Shown: positions 1 through 7,398, counted from the first letter of the stretch. The stretch: 11,304 nt of DNA from Hydrogenothermaceae bacterium (GCA_012961365.1 DTZN01000142.1:1-11304), one strand, 5' to 3'. Translations and numbers: made by a program. The notes: a model not told the origin generated them from the sequence alone.

Positions 1-1763
1 GACAAGAATGCCAAAGATGCCACACAGGTAATAAAGGAAGACAAAAAAGAGGTGATTTTAGAGGAATGGGATGTTCTGCTTGCCATATTCCTTATTCAAA
101 TGAAGGATTTTATGAAGGAAACGACCCTACAATCCCCAAAAATGAAAGGGGACATTTATTAACTCACCAAATACAAGCTACAAGAGAAGCAAAAGTAAAA
201 ATACATGGTTTAAACTACTCAGGTATTCCAGTAGAAACATGTACAACGTGCCACAATAGAGGCAAAAGGATAGGAGTATCTTATCAGGGGTTAATGGAAA
301 CAGCTTATAGTTCACCTTTTGCTGATGATGGTTCATCTCAGCCTAAATTACACACAAAATATTATTTGCATTTACATGCAGATGTTCATCTAAAAAAAGG
401 AATGCTTTGTCAAGACTGCCATACTAGCAACGACGTTCATAGTGATGGAACACTTGTTGGAACAAATTTAGCTGCAGTAGAAATAGAATGTGAAGACTGC
501 CATGGAACACCTAAAAAGTATCCTTGGGAACTTCCATTAGGATATGGAGATGAAATTGATGGAAATGTTCCAAAGCAAGGAAAGCCTAGAGGAGTAGTTT
601 TCCAGCTTTTAAATTACATGAAAAAAGGAACTGTTTATCCTGCAGAAGATGGATATTTGTTAACTGCAAGGGGAAATCCTTTTGGTAATGTTGTTAAAAA
701 AGAAGATAAAGTAATTGTCCATACTGCTGGAGGAAAAGACATTGAATTAACCCCTCTAAAAAAGCTTGTAGAAGAAGGAAAGCTAAATGATGAAGCTATG
801 GTTGCAATGGTTCATATTGAAGCTCATATAAGTAAAATGGAATGTTATACCTGCCATGCAACATGGGCACCTCAGTGTTATGGTTGCCATATAAAAATAG
901 ATTATTCAAAAGGAGAAAAACATCCAGATTGGCTAGCAATGGGTCATGCCCATGATGAAAATGGATTAACTGCAGATGCTAGAAAGGAGTATAAAAAATA
1001 TGCAATTGAAGGAAAAATTACAGAAAGTAGAAGCTATTTGAGATGGGAAAACCCACCTCTTGCAGTAAATGGAGAGCATAGAATATCTCCAGCTATGCCC
1101 GGTTGTCAAACAACAGTTACAGTAATAGGAAAAGATGGAAAAGTTTTATTGAAAAACCATATATTTAAAATTCCAAATGTAGAAGGAGCAGGAAAAGAAG
1201 GACAACTAGCTATTGATATATCTCCAGTTCATCCCCATACAGTTCAAAAAGAAGCACGAAAATGTGAAAGTTGCCATACAAATCCTATTACTATGGGATA
1301 TGGAATAGAAGAAGGAAAAATATATGCAGACCCTTCAAAGCCTTATATTGTAGATTTAACTACTGCAGACGGTAGAGTGATACCTTCTATTTTCCAAAAA
1401 CAAACAAATGCCATACCAAACTTGAAATATGACTGGTCTAGATTTGTTTCAGAAACAGGAAAACAACTTCAAACGGTAGGACATCACTTTACCGCTTCTA
1501 GACCTTTAAATAATAAAGAGAGGGCAAAACTAGATAGGAGAGGAGTATGTATATCTTGTCATCAGGAAATACCAAAACAAAACCTCGCAGTTAGCTTACT
1601 AACCCATATAAAAGAAACAACAGGCATAAATATAGATAAAGAAAAACATAACAGTATCTTACATAAATTATTACTAATTGGAGCTTGGGCGCAAATAGGA
1701 GGCTTTATTTTAGTTATAGCTAGTATAGGAGGAGTTATATATCTATTTAGGAAAAGAAAGTAA
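1..1763 (+). CDS. Multihaem c-type cytochrome with C-terminal membrane anchor (5' end outside window)
   Basis: The reading frame is already open at base 3 and runs through the ATG at 66, so that ATG is internal and the gene is cut by the window edge. A CQRCH haem motif lies upstream of it (bases 9-23). Counting from that Met, further CxxCH motifs sit at residues 3, 59, 115, 142, 260, 271, 400 and 495, giving nine visible haem sites. A hydrophobic segment (about 537-561) followed by FRKRK forms a C-terminal membrane anchor, with the haem domain outside the cytoplasm. Extra His residues (LHLHADVH, HPH, VGHHF) could be distal haem ligands. The family fits respiratory electron transfer to or from sulfur, nitrogen or metal compounds, but I cannot name the substrate. 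A signal peptide and more haems may precede base 1. The gene ends 5 bp before a convergent tRNA gene. Confidence 0.9.
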   Translation, partial: QECQRCHTGNKGRQKRGDFRGMGCSACHIPYSNEGFYEGNDPTIPKNERGHLLTHQIQATREAKVKIHGLNYSGIPVETCTTCHNRGKRIGVSYQGLMETAYSSPFADDGSSQPKLHTKYYLHLHADVHLKKGMLCQDCHTSNDVHSDGTLVGTNLAAVEIECEDCHGTPKKYPWELPLGYGDEIDGNVPKQGKPRGVVFQLLNYMKKGTVYPAEDGYLLTARGNPFGNVVKKEDKVIVHTAGGKDIELTPLKKLVEEGKLNDEAMVAMVHIEAHISKMECYTCHATWAPQCYGCHIKIDYSKGEKHPDWLAMGHAHDENGLTADARKEYKKYAIEGKITESRSYLRWENPPLAVNGEHRISPAMPGCQTTVTVIGKDGKVLLKNHIFKIPNVEGAGKEGQLAIDISPVHPHTVQKEARKCESCHTNPITMGYGIEEGKIYADPSKPYIVDLTTADGRVIPSIFQKQTNAIPNLKYDWSRFVSETGKQLQTVGHHFTASRPLNNKERAKLDRRGVCISCHQEIPKQNLAVSLLTHIKETTGINIDKEKHNSILHKLLLIGAWAQIGGFILVIASIGGVIYLFRKRK

Positions 1764-1766
1764 ATT

Positions 1767-1861
<95 letters not shown>

Positions 1862-1875
1862 TTAGAGATTTATAT

Positions 1876-1903
1876 ATTATATACTAATTAGTAAAAATTT
1901 CAA
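1876..1903 (-). promoter_or_regulatory. Promoter of tRNA-Ser(GCT)
   Basis: On the minus strand there is a -35 TTGAAA (1898-1903), a 16-bp spacer and a perfect -10 TATAAT (1876-1881). The -10 ends 14 bp before the tRNA 5' end. A perfect 12-bp palindrome, TACTAATTAGTA, occupies 1882-1893 inside the spacer. The -35 lies just upstream of the thiE ribosome binding site, so polymerase binding here could affect thiE expression (inference). Confidence 0.75.
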
Positions 1904-1918
1904 AAAAGGAGATAACAC

Positions 1919-2539
1919 TTGTTTAACATAAAAGTTTTATATGCAATAACAGATGAACACCTTTTAAAAGAAGATTTTACCAAAAAGGTAGAAAAAGCAT
2001 TAAAATTTGGTGTTGACATAATTCAATATAGAGCTAAGAAGAAAGATGCCAAAGATATGATAGAAGAAGCTATTGCTTTAAAAAAGTTATGTATTAAATA
2101 CAATGTTCCTTTAATAATAAATGATAGAATAGATATTGCCCTTGCAATAGATGCAGATGGTGTTCATGTAGGACAGGAAGATATTCCTGTTTTATACGTT
2201 AGAAAGCTTATAGGAAATAATAAAATACTTGGATTATCAACAAAAAATTTAAATCATGTAGAAGAAGCAAATAAATTACCTGTTGATTATATAGGGTTTG
2301 GCTCGATTTTCCCAACAAATACAAAAGAAAATGCAAAAGTAGCAGGATTAGAAAAACTAAAAAAAGCAGTAGAAATATCCCTTCAACCTGTAATAGCAAT
2401 TGGAGGTATAAATGAAAATAATATTGATGAGGTTTTAAAAACAGGATGTAGTGGAGTTGCTATAGTTTCTGCTATTTTTGCAGGAGAAAATATAGAAGAA
2501 AATACTAAAAATTTAAAAGAAAAAATAAAGAATTATTAG
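1919..2539 (+). CDS. thiE: Thiamine-phosphate synthase ThiE
   Basis: ThiE couples HMP pyrophosphate to thiazole phosphate to make thiamine phosphate in the cytoplasm. The 206-residue protein has the family's length and motifs: QYRAK at 36-40 (usual QLREK), the stretch INDRIDIALAIDADGVHVGQ at 67-86, LGLSTKN at 104-110, the loop GSIFPTNTK at 128-136, and the phosphate-binding end AIGGIN at 160-165 followed by SGVAIVSAI. The PTxTK loop favours ThiE over its paralogue TenI. The start is TTG, chosen because AAGGAG lies 7 bp upstream (1906-1911) and no better start is near. The stop codon overlaps the stop of the convergent membrane-protein gene. No TPP riboswitch fits in the 57-bp leader, and no other thiamine gene is in the window. 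Confidence 0.93.
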   Translation: MFNIKVLYAITDEHLLKEDFTKKVEKALKFGVDIIQYRAKKKDAKDMIEEAIALKKLCIKYNVPLIINDRIDIALAIDADGVHVGQEDIPVLYVRKLIGNNKILGLSTKNLNHVEEANKLPVDYIGFGSIFPTNTKENAKVAGLEKLKKAVEISLQPVIAIGGINENNIDEVLKTGCSGVAIVSAIFAGENIEENTKNLKEKIKNY

Positions 2540-2772
2540 TTGTTCTTTTTTTCTTCATTTGTTCCATAATATTTTTTCATTCTTTCGTCTTCTTGTGCAT
2601 GTTTTTTCATATATCTAAATACCCATATAAGAATACCTATTAATATAGACCAACCTATAAAATGGATAATACCCTGCATAGCAGTATATTTTCCTTCATC
2701 CATATTTACATTTCCTATAAAAGGTTCCATAGCCCATATAACTATTTGAAGTATGTATTCCATTTTATCCAT
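2536..2772 (-). CDS. Small single-pass membrane protein, function unknown
   Basis: I do not recognise this 78-residue protein. It has a hydrophobic segment at about 32-54 (IHFIGWSILIGILIWVF) followed directly by a positively charged, hydrophilic tail (RYMKKHAQEDERMKKYYG...), so the C-terminus should be cytoplasmic. A shorter hydrophobic stretch near 6-22 could be amphipathic or a second pass. AAGG 9 bp before the ATG is an acceptable ribosome binding site; Met4 is an alternative start. It overlaps the end of thiE by 4 bp in convergent orientation. Size and charge pattern suit a small accessory or assembly subunit of a membrane complex, but nothing identifies which. Confidence 0.65.
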   Translation of the reverse strand: MDKMEYILQIVIWAMEPFIGNVNMDEGKYTAMQGIIHFIGWSILIGILIWVFRYMKKHAQEDERMKKYYGTNEEKKNN

Positions 2773-2801
2773 TTGACTCGACCTTCTGTGATACTTATCA
2801 T
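2773..2801 (+). promoter_or_regulatory. Putative promoter of the mrp-nifS-like operon
   Basis: TTGACT (2773-2778), a 17-bp spacer and TATCAT (2796-2801) resemble a housekeeping promoter facing the Mrp gene. An inverted repeat, TGATA-CT-TATCA (2789-2800), overlaps the -10 and could be a regulator site. The leader from the predicted start to the ATG would be about 65-70 nt. Confidence 0.4.
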
Positions 2802-2863
2802 ACCTTTAAATCTTAAATAATTTATTCTATTTTACAATAAAAGTAATATAAAAAGTGAAATTT

Positions 2864-2870
2864 AAGGAGG
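2864..2870 (+). promoter_or_regulatory. Ribosome binding site fixing the Mrp start at 2876
   Basis: A full AAGGAGG lies 5 bp before the ATG at 2876. An in-frame GTG at 2855 lies upstream of this site, has none of its own, and would make the Shine-Dalgarno part of the coding sequence. The ATG is therefore the better start. Confidence 0.9.
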
Positions 2871-2875
2871 TCTTT

Positions 2876-3955
2876 ATGGCTCTACAAGGTGTAATTGATG
2901 CTTTAAAAAAAGCAAAGTTAGATGAAATAGGAATAGCTTTTTCTCTAGCTGATATTATGAGAGATATTCAAATAAATGGAACTGAAGTTAAATTAGTTTT
3001 ATTTTCTCCTAGTGAAAAATACTATGATTTTTTAAAACAAAAGGCAGAAAGTGTTTTAAAAGAACTTGGAGTAACCTCTGTTGAAGTTGAGTTTACAGGC
3101 CAACCTCCAGCTAAAAGACAACAACAACCGCCACAACCACCTCCTCAAATGAACCCGTTTGAGCAAAGAAGAAGAATACCAAAGGTAAAAAAAGTAATTG
3201 CTGTTTCTTCTGGTAAAGGTGGTGTTGGAAAATCAACAGTTGCAGTTAATTTAGCAGCAGCATTAAAAGAAATGGGATATTCAGTTGGATATTTAGATGC
3301 AGATATGTATGGACCATCAGGTCCTACAATGTTAGGAGCAAAGGACAAAACTGTAACTGCAAAAAGAACCGAACAAGGGGAAATTTTAATTGCTCCTGAA
3401 GCTCATGGAATAAAGTTCATGTCAATTGGTTTAATGCTTCCTTCTGAAGATACTCCTGTAATATGGAGAGGACCTGTTTTATTTAAAGCTTTAAATCAAT
3501 TTTTATTTGACATAGATTGGGGAGATGAAGAGTTAGATTTCTTAATAATAGATTTACCCCCAGGAACAGGAGATGTTCAAATTACACTTGGACAGGTGGC
3601 AGAAATAGATGGAGCAATAATTGTTACAACTCCTCAAGATGTTGCACTAATAGATGTGAAAAAAGGTATTCAAATGTTTAATGAAGTTGAAATTCCAGTT
3701 TTAGGAATTGTAGAAAATATGAGTTATTTCGTTTGTCTTGAAACAGGAAAAGCATATGAAATATTTGGTAAAAGCAAGACAGAAGAAATTGCAAAGCAAT
3801 ACAATACTAAGCTCTTAGGTAAAATACCTATAGAGCCAAAAGTAGCAGAATTTTCAGATTTGGGTATTCCTATTGTTATAGCCAAACCAGATTCTGACTC
3901 TGCAAAAGCATTTAAATCCATAGCAGAAAATTTAATTAAACAACTAAGTATTTAA
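2876..3955 (+). CDS. mrp: Mrp/ApbC (Nbp35-type) P-loop ATPase lacking the CxxC cluster site
   Basis: Mrp/ApbC proteins are dimeric ATPases that carry and deliver Fe-S clusters. The 359 residues comprise an N-terminal MIP18/DUF59-like domain (about 1-75), a Pro/Gln-rich linker (about 80-100) and the ATPase domain. The deviant Walker A GKGGVGKST is at 113-121, DADMYGPSGP at 141-150, and the Walker B region LIIDLPPGTGD at 223-233. The usual signature after ENMSYF is CxxC, whose cysteines hold the bridging [4Fe-4S] cluster. Here it reads VCLETG: Cys287 remains and the second position is Thr290. Cys287 is the only cysteine in the whole protein, and the DUF59 domain also lacks its usual Cys. ATP binding looks intact, but standard cluster carriage is doubtful. 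The gene lies 17 bp upstream of the NifS-like gene, in one operon. Confidence 0.9.
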   Translation: MALQGVIDALKKAKLDEIGIAFSLADIMRDIQINGTEVKLVLFSPSEKYYDFLKQKAESVLKELGVTSVEVEFTGQPPAKRQQQPPQPPPQMNPFEQRRRIPKVKKVIAVSSGKGGVGKSTVAVNLAAALKEMGYSVGYLDADMYGPSGPTMLGAKDKTVTAKRTEQGEILIAPEAHGIKFMSIGLMLPSEDTPVIWRGPVLFKALNQFLFDIDWGDEELDFLIIDLPPGTGDVQITLGQVAEIDGAIIVTTPQDVALIDVKKGIQMFNEVEIPVLGIVENMSYFVCLETGKAYEIFGKSKTEEIAKQYNTKLLGKIPIEPKVAEFSDLGIPIVIAKPDSDSAKAFKSIAENLIKQLSI

Positions 3956-3972
3956 TAAGGAGGTTAAATAAA

Positions 3973-5211
3973 ATGATAGAAACAAGAGGCATTGTATATG
4001 TAGACCATTTAGCAACTACTCCTGTTCCAGAAGAAATAGTAGATGTTATGAAACCTTACTTTACAGAAAAATTTGGAAATCCAACTTCTTTACATAAATT
4101 GGGAGTAGAAGCGAAAAAAGCCATAAACAAAGCTAGAGAGCAAGTGGCTGAGCTTTTAAACGTAAAGAACCCTGAAGAAATTGTTTACACTTCCGGAGCA
4201 ATAGAAGCTAATAATTTAGCAATAAAAGGTTTCGCAAAGGCACCGGGAATAACAAGAAGAGGAAAGCATATAGTAGTTTCATCTATAGAACACCACTCTG
4301 TTTTACATTCATGCAAAACTTTGGAAAGAGAAGGGTTTGAGATTACATATATAAAGCCAGATGAATATGGAATAATAACTCCAGAACAAGTTGCAGAAGC
4401 TGTTAGAGAAGATACGATACTTGTTTCCATCGGATTTGCAAACAGAGAAATAGGAACTGTTCAAGATATAAAATCTTTAGTTTCTGCTGCAAAGGAAAAA
4501 AACCCAAGGGTTATTTTCCACTCAGATATAGCACCAGCAGTTGGACATATGCCTGTTAATATAGAAGAGTGGGGACTTGATATGGCATCGTTTACAGGAC
4601 ATTATTTCTATGCTCCTAAAGGTGTTGGTGGTTTATATGTAAGAAAAGGAGTTAGATTAAAACCTTTAATAGAAGGTGGTATTCAAGAAGGTGGGAAAAG
4701 AGCAGGAACAGAACCAGTGCCATTAATTGTTGGTATGGGAGCAGCAGCTGAGCTTGCTATAAAAGAGATGGATGATAGAGTAAACAGATTGAAAACATTA
4801 AGAGATAAACTCAAAAAAGGAATTGAAGAAAAAATTCCTTATATTAAATTTACAGGACATCCAGAAAAAAGACTTCCAAACCATTTATCCTTAATTGTGA
4901 TGTATATAGAAGGAGAAGCAATGCTCTTAATGCTTGATATTAAAAAAACATTTACTGCATCTGGTTCTGCGTGTGTATCTTATGCATTAAAGCAGTCTCA
5001 CGTTTTAGCAGCAGTAGGAATTGGAGCTGAAGAATCAAATGGTTCTATTGTTTTTTCATTGGGTAGAGAAAACACAGAAAAAGATATAGATTACATAATA
5101 GAAGAGTATCCGAAAGTTATCCAAAGATTAAGAGAAATATCTCCTTTTGGTCCTGAAAACTGGGATCAGTTTGTTAAAAAGGCTGATAAATATAAAAAGG
5201 TTAGTAATTAA
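3973..5211 (+). CDS. NifS/IscS-type cysteine desulfurase homologue without the PLP lysine
   Basis: The fold-type I aminotransferase layout of NifS/IscS is complete over 412 residues: DHLATTP (11-17), TSGAIEANNLAIKG (73-86), the conserved His at 107 (IEHHSV), HSDIAPAVG (183-191), RAGTEPV (243-249) and the catalytic loop SGSACVS with Cys334 (330-336). The Schiff-base lysine, normally in SGHK.YGPKG, is Tyr211: the sequence reads TGHYFYAPKG (codon tat, 4603-4605). Other cofactor contacts differ too: SGATE has become SGAIE (Ile77), and the Gln of DAxQ is Pro188. Asp185, His107, Thr246 and Cys334 are kept. Normal PLP desulfurase chemistry is therefore unlikely. Known of the family: Archaeoglobus fulgidus IscS also lacks this lysine (Asp instead). 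A scaffold or persulfide-carrier role is inference. AAGGAGG precedes the ATG. Confidence 0.88.
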   Translation: MIETRGIVYVDHLATTPVPEEIVDVMKPYFTEKFGNPTSLHKLGVEAKKAINKAREQVAELLNVKNPEEIVYTSGAIEANNLAIKGFAKAPGITRRGKHIVVSSIEHHSVLHSCKTLEREGFEITYIKPDEYGIITPEQVAEAVREDTILVSIGFANREIGTVQDIKSLVSAAKEKNPRVIFHSDIAPAVGHMPVNIEEWGLDMASFTGHYFYAPKGVGGLYVRKGVRLKPLIEGGIQEGGKRAGTEPVPLIVGMGAAAELAIKEMDDRVNRLKTLRDKLKKGIEEKIPYIKFTGHPEKRLPNHLSLIVMYIEGEAMLLMLDIKKTFTASGSACVSYALKQSHVLAAVGIGAEESNGSIVFSLGRENTEKDIDYIIEEYPKVIQRLREISPFGPENWDQFVKKADKYKKVSN

Positions 5212-5221
5212 CATTCTCATT

Positions 5222-5246
5222 AAAGGGGGAAATTTTCCCCTTTTTC
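5222..5246 (+). terminator. Rho-independent terminator, probably bidirectional
   Basis: The stem AAAGGGG (5222-5228) pairs with CCCCTTT (5237-5243) around an 8-nt AT-rich loop, followed by a T run on the plus strand. It closes the mrp-nifS-like operon. On the minus strand the hairpin is followed by a shorter T stretch, so it may also end the arsR-trx-lpx operon, whose last stop is at 5265. Confidence 0.85.
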
Positions 5247-5264
5247 TATTTTATTTTAGTATAA

Positions 5265-5780
5265 TTATAAAAACTCTATGTAATTTAAAATTTTGGTATA
5301 TATATAACTTTTTACCATTTCTTCATATTCAGTTTTTGATAAACCCGTTTTATCTATATTTGAAGTAGCTTCATGTATTAACCTTTCTTTATCTTCCCTA
5401 TTAATATTTTGCCATATATAAAAAACAATAAATCTTTCTTTTTCTACATCATTGGAAAATTTTTCTAATTTTTCTTCTGGAATATTAAAAACTTTGATAA
5501 TTTTTTGCAATTTATCTTTAGCTTTTTTTTCTTTTTTAGTTGAAAATTTTTCTTTTAGTATGCTATCAACTAAAATTAAAGAAAACTTTTTTTTCTTCTT
5601 TATAGGAAATTTAGCTATTTCTTGTTTTATTACTTCTTTTACTATATTTGTAGAAATATTTTTTTTATACCAACTTTTTATTAAATCAATTTCCTTTGCT
5701 GATAAAAATGCAAAAACACCTTTTTGTTTAAGATAAAAATCTTCTATTTCTTTAAGATATTCTTCAAATGACTGGTTCAT
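5265..5780 (-). CDS. Hypothetical Lys-rich protein translationally coupled to lpxI
   Basis: I do not recognise this 171-residue protein. It is soluble, very rich in Lys and Glu, predicted largely helical, with no cysteine, signal peptide or membrane segment. A basic stretch (FPIKKKKKFS, about 58-67) and a run of charged helices in the middle could suit a protein or nucleic-acid contact. Its ATG lies inside the end of lpxI in another frame, with a 17-bp overlap, and no clear ribosome binding site precedes it, so it probably depends on translation of lpxI. As the last gene of the arsR-trxA-lpxA-lpxI operon, a link to envelope assembly is possible but unproven. Confidence 0.7.
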   Translation of the reverse strand: MNQSFEEYLKEIEDFYLKQKGVFAFLSAKEIDLIKSWYKKNISTNIVKEVIKQEIAKFPIKKKKKFSLILVDSILKEKFSTKKEKKAKDKLQKIIKVFNIPEEKLEKFSNDVEKERFIVFYIWQNINREDKERLIHEATSNIDKTGLSKTEYEEMVKSYIYTKILNYIEFL

Positions 5781-6588
5781 TTTCTTTTATGTTCACTCCA
5801 ATAACTGATATTCCTAATTTATCAGCTTTTTTTATAAAATCTCCCCTATTTATAAGATAAGTTTTTCCTGCCTCAACTGCCAGAACTTTTGCTTTAGCTT
5901 TCTTCATACTTTCCAAAGTTTTTTCCCCTATAACTGGAACATCATATCTCATATCTTGATTTTTTCTAGCAGATTTACATACAACAAGTCCTTCTCCTCC
6001 AAGTTTACCAGCTCTTTCTATACATTTATCAGTTCCTTCTATTCCTTCAACTGCTATCACAATTTGGTCTTTTACAACAACTGTTTGACCTATATCTAGC
6101 TGTGCAATTTGTTTGGCTATTTTAATTCCAAACTCTACATCTTTTTTATATTTTTCTTGTAATGAAACACTATTCACAAGCCCTTTTTCAACAAGTAAAG
6201 ATTTTAAATATGGAGTTGGATCTAAAGCCTCAAAACCTTCTTTCTCAAGTTCTTTTATAACTCCTTCAAGTATTGTTTTTGCTTTTTTATCTTTTAATTT
6301 TGATAAAAACTCTTTAGCTCTTTTATCTAATTTAAAAAAAGAAAATATTAAAAGATAATGTTCTATCTTCCCAAGCATAACAAAATGTGTAATTCTTTCT
6401 TTATGCATTAGGTCTATTAGTTTTTGAGCTTCTCCAAAGTTTACCCAGTAAGTTTTTGCATATTTTTCTATTTTTTTGTCAGTTATAGATTTTAATGCAA
6501 AGATTGTTAAATCTTTAGATTGAGCTTTTGCTGATTTTGCAAACTCTATAGGAAGGTCCGATTTTCCTGCTATAAGACCAATTTTCAT
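5764..6588 (-). CDS. lpxI: UDP-2,3-diacylglucosamine pyrophosphatase LpxI
   Basis: LpxI hydrolyses UDP-2,3-diacylglucosamine to lipid X and UMP in lipid A synthesis, replacing LpxH in many bacteria. The 274-residue protein has the expected length and DUF1009 pattern: an N-terminal glycine-rich start IGLIAGKSDLP (3-13), a GKIEH segment (around 73-77), then the C-terminal catalytic domain with DIGQTVVVKDQIVIAVEGIEG, TDKC, NQDMRYDVPVIGEKT and an AGKTYLI segment near the end. The gene begins within the last bases of lpxA (ATGA overlap), so the two are translationally coupled. Its own end overlaps the next gene by 17 bp. The substrate assignment rests on family knowledge and on the adjacent lpxA. 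Confidence 0.93.
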   Translation of the reverse strand: MKIGLIAGKSDLPIEFAKSAKAQSKDLTIFALKSITDKKIEKYAKTYWVNFGEAQKLIDLMHKERITHFVMLGKIEHYLLIFSFFKLDKRAKEFLSKLKDKKAKTILEGVIKELEKEGFEALDPTPYLKSLLVEKGLVNSVSLQEKYKKDVEFGIKIAKQIAQLDIGQTVVVKDQIVIAVEGIEGTDKCIERAGKLGGEGLVVCKSARKNQDMRYDVPVIGEKTLESMKKAKAKVLAVEAGKTYLINRGDFIKKADKLGISVIGVNIKENEPVI

Positions 6589-7388
6589 ATTGATTTTTTC
6601 TTAGTAGCGTCTGGGGTAATTCCCCTTTTACTTTTTTTGATAAAGTTTACAAGATATTCAAGTTCTTGAATATTAGGCAGTTTTTCCAAAGCTTCCTTAA
6701 TACCTTCTTTTAATGTTGGCGCTTTGATAAATATTATCTTATATGCTTCTTTTAGTATTCTTATTGTTTCTTTGGTAAAGTTATTTCTTCTTAATCCAAT
6801 AAGATTTAATCCATATAATCTTGCATGGTTTTTTGAAGCCCTTGTAAATGGAGGTATATCTTTGTCTACTGCAGAAGCTCCACCAACCATTGCATAATCA
6901 CCAATTCTACAAAATTGATGTATAGGAGTTAGGCCACCTATAAAAACATAATTTCCAATTTTTACATGACCAGCAAGGGTTACTCCATTAGCTAAGATTG
7001 TATTTTTACCTACTTTACAGTCATGGGCTATATGAACATATGCCATTAAATAGGAATTTTCACCTATTTTTGTTATACCATCATCAAATTTTGTTCCTCT
7101 GTGGATTGTGCAGTATTCCCTAATAATTACATTATCTTCTATATAAACATAGCTTTCTTCACCTTCAAAGCCTAAATGTTGAGGAATATTACCAATAATA
7201 GCCCCTTCAAAAATTTTACAATTAGAACCTATTTTAGTGAAATCTTTAATCTTTACATTTGAGGATATTTTTGTATTATCACCAATTTCTACATTGCCTT
7301 CAATAATAGAAAAGGGGCCAACTTCAACATTGACCCCTAGCTTTGCTTCCTTTGAAACGATTGCAGTAGGATGTATTTTAACTGACAA
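6585..7388 (-). CDS. lpxA: UDP-N-acetylglucosamine O-acyltransferase LpxA
   Basis: LpxA transfers a hydroxyacyl chain from acyl carrier protein to UDP-GlcNAc, the first step of lipid A synthesis, as a cytoplasmic trimer. The 267 residues carry the left-handed beta-helix hexapeptide repeats from residue 5 (IHPTAIVSKEAKLG) to about 185, then the helical C-terminal domain. Family motifs are clear: IREYCTIHRGT (89-99), HIAHDC with the expected catalytic His122, THE-like substrate loop GLTPIHQF (152-159), VGGASAVDKDIPPF (168-181) and YGLNLIGLRR (192-201). The start is TTG, chosen because AGAGG lies 6 bp upstream (7395-7399) and IHP sits at the normal distance from the N-terminus. That binding site touches the trxA stop codon. 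lpxD, fabZ and lpxB are not in the window. Confidence 0.95.
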   Translation of the reverse strand: MSVKIHPTAIVSKEAKLGVNVEVGPFSIIEGNVEIGDNTKISSNVKIKDFTKIGSNCKIFEGAIIGNIPQHLGFEGEESYVYIEDNVIIREYCTIHRGTKFDDGITKIGENSYLMAYVHIAHDCKVGKNTILANGVTLAGHVKIGNYVFIGGLTPIHQFCRIGDYAMVGGASAVDKDIPPFTRASKNHARLYGLNLIGLRRNNFTKETIRILKEAYKIIFIKAPTLKEGIKEALEKLPNIQELEYLVNFIKKSKRGITPDATKKKSI

Positions 7389-7398
7389 TTAAAGCCTC

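Noticed and set aside
66..68. ATG at 66 as the true start of the cytochrome gene
   Set aside because: The frame is open upstream to base 3 and contains another haem motif (CQRCH); there is no ribosome binding site and no signal peptide after this Met.
1862..1918. TPP riboswitch before thiE
   Set aside because: Only 57 bp lie between the tRNA and the start codon, too short for the element, and no conserved riboswitch core is visible.
2855..2875. GTG at 2855 as the start of the Mrp gene
   Set aside because: It would translate the AAGGAGG that serves the ATG at 2876 and has no binding site of its own.
3973..5211. The NifS-like gene as a decaying pseudogene
   Set aside because: The frame is full length with no stops or frameshift, has a strong ribosome binding site, and keeps Cys334, His107 and Asp185; the changes are confined to cofactor contacts.
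5147..5368. Plus-strand 73-codon frame over the end of the NifS-like gene and the terminator
   Set aside because: It overlaps a well-supported gene, a terminator hairpin and the opposite-strand hypothetical gene; composition is typical of an AT-rich shadow frame.
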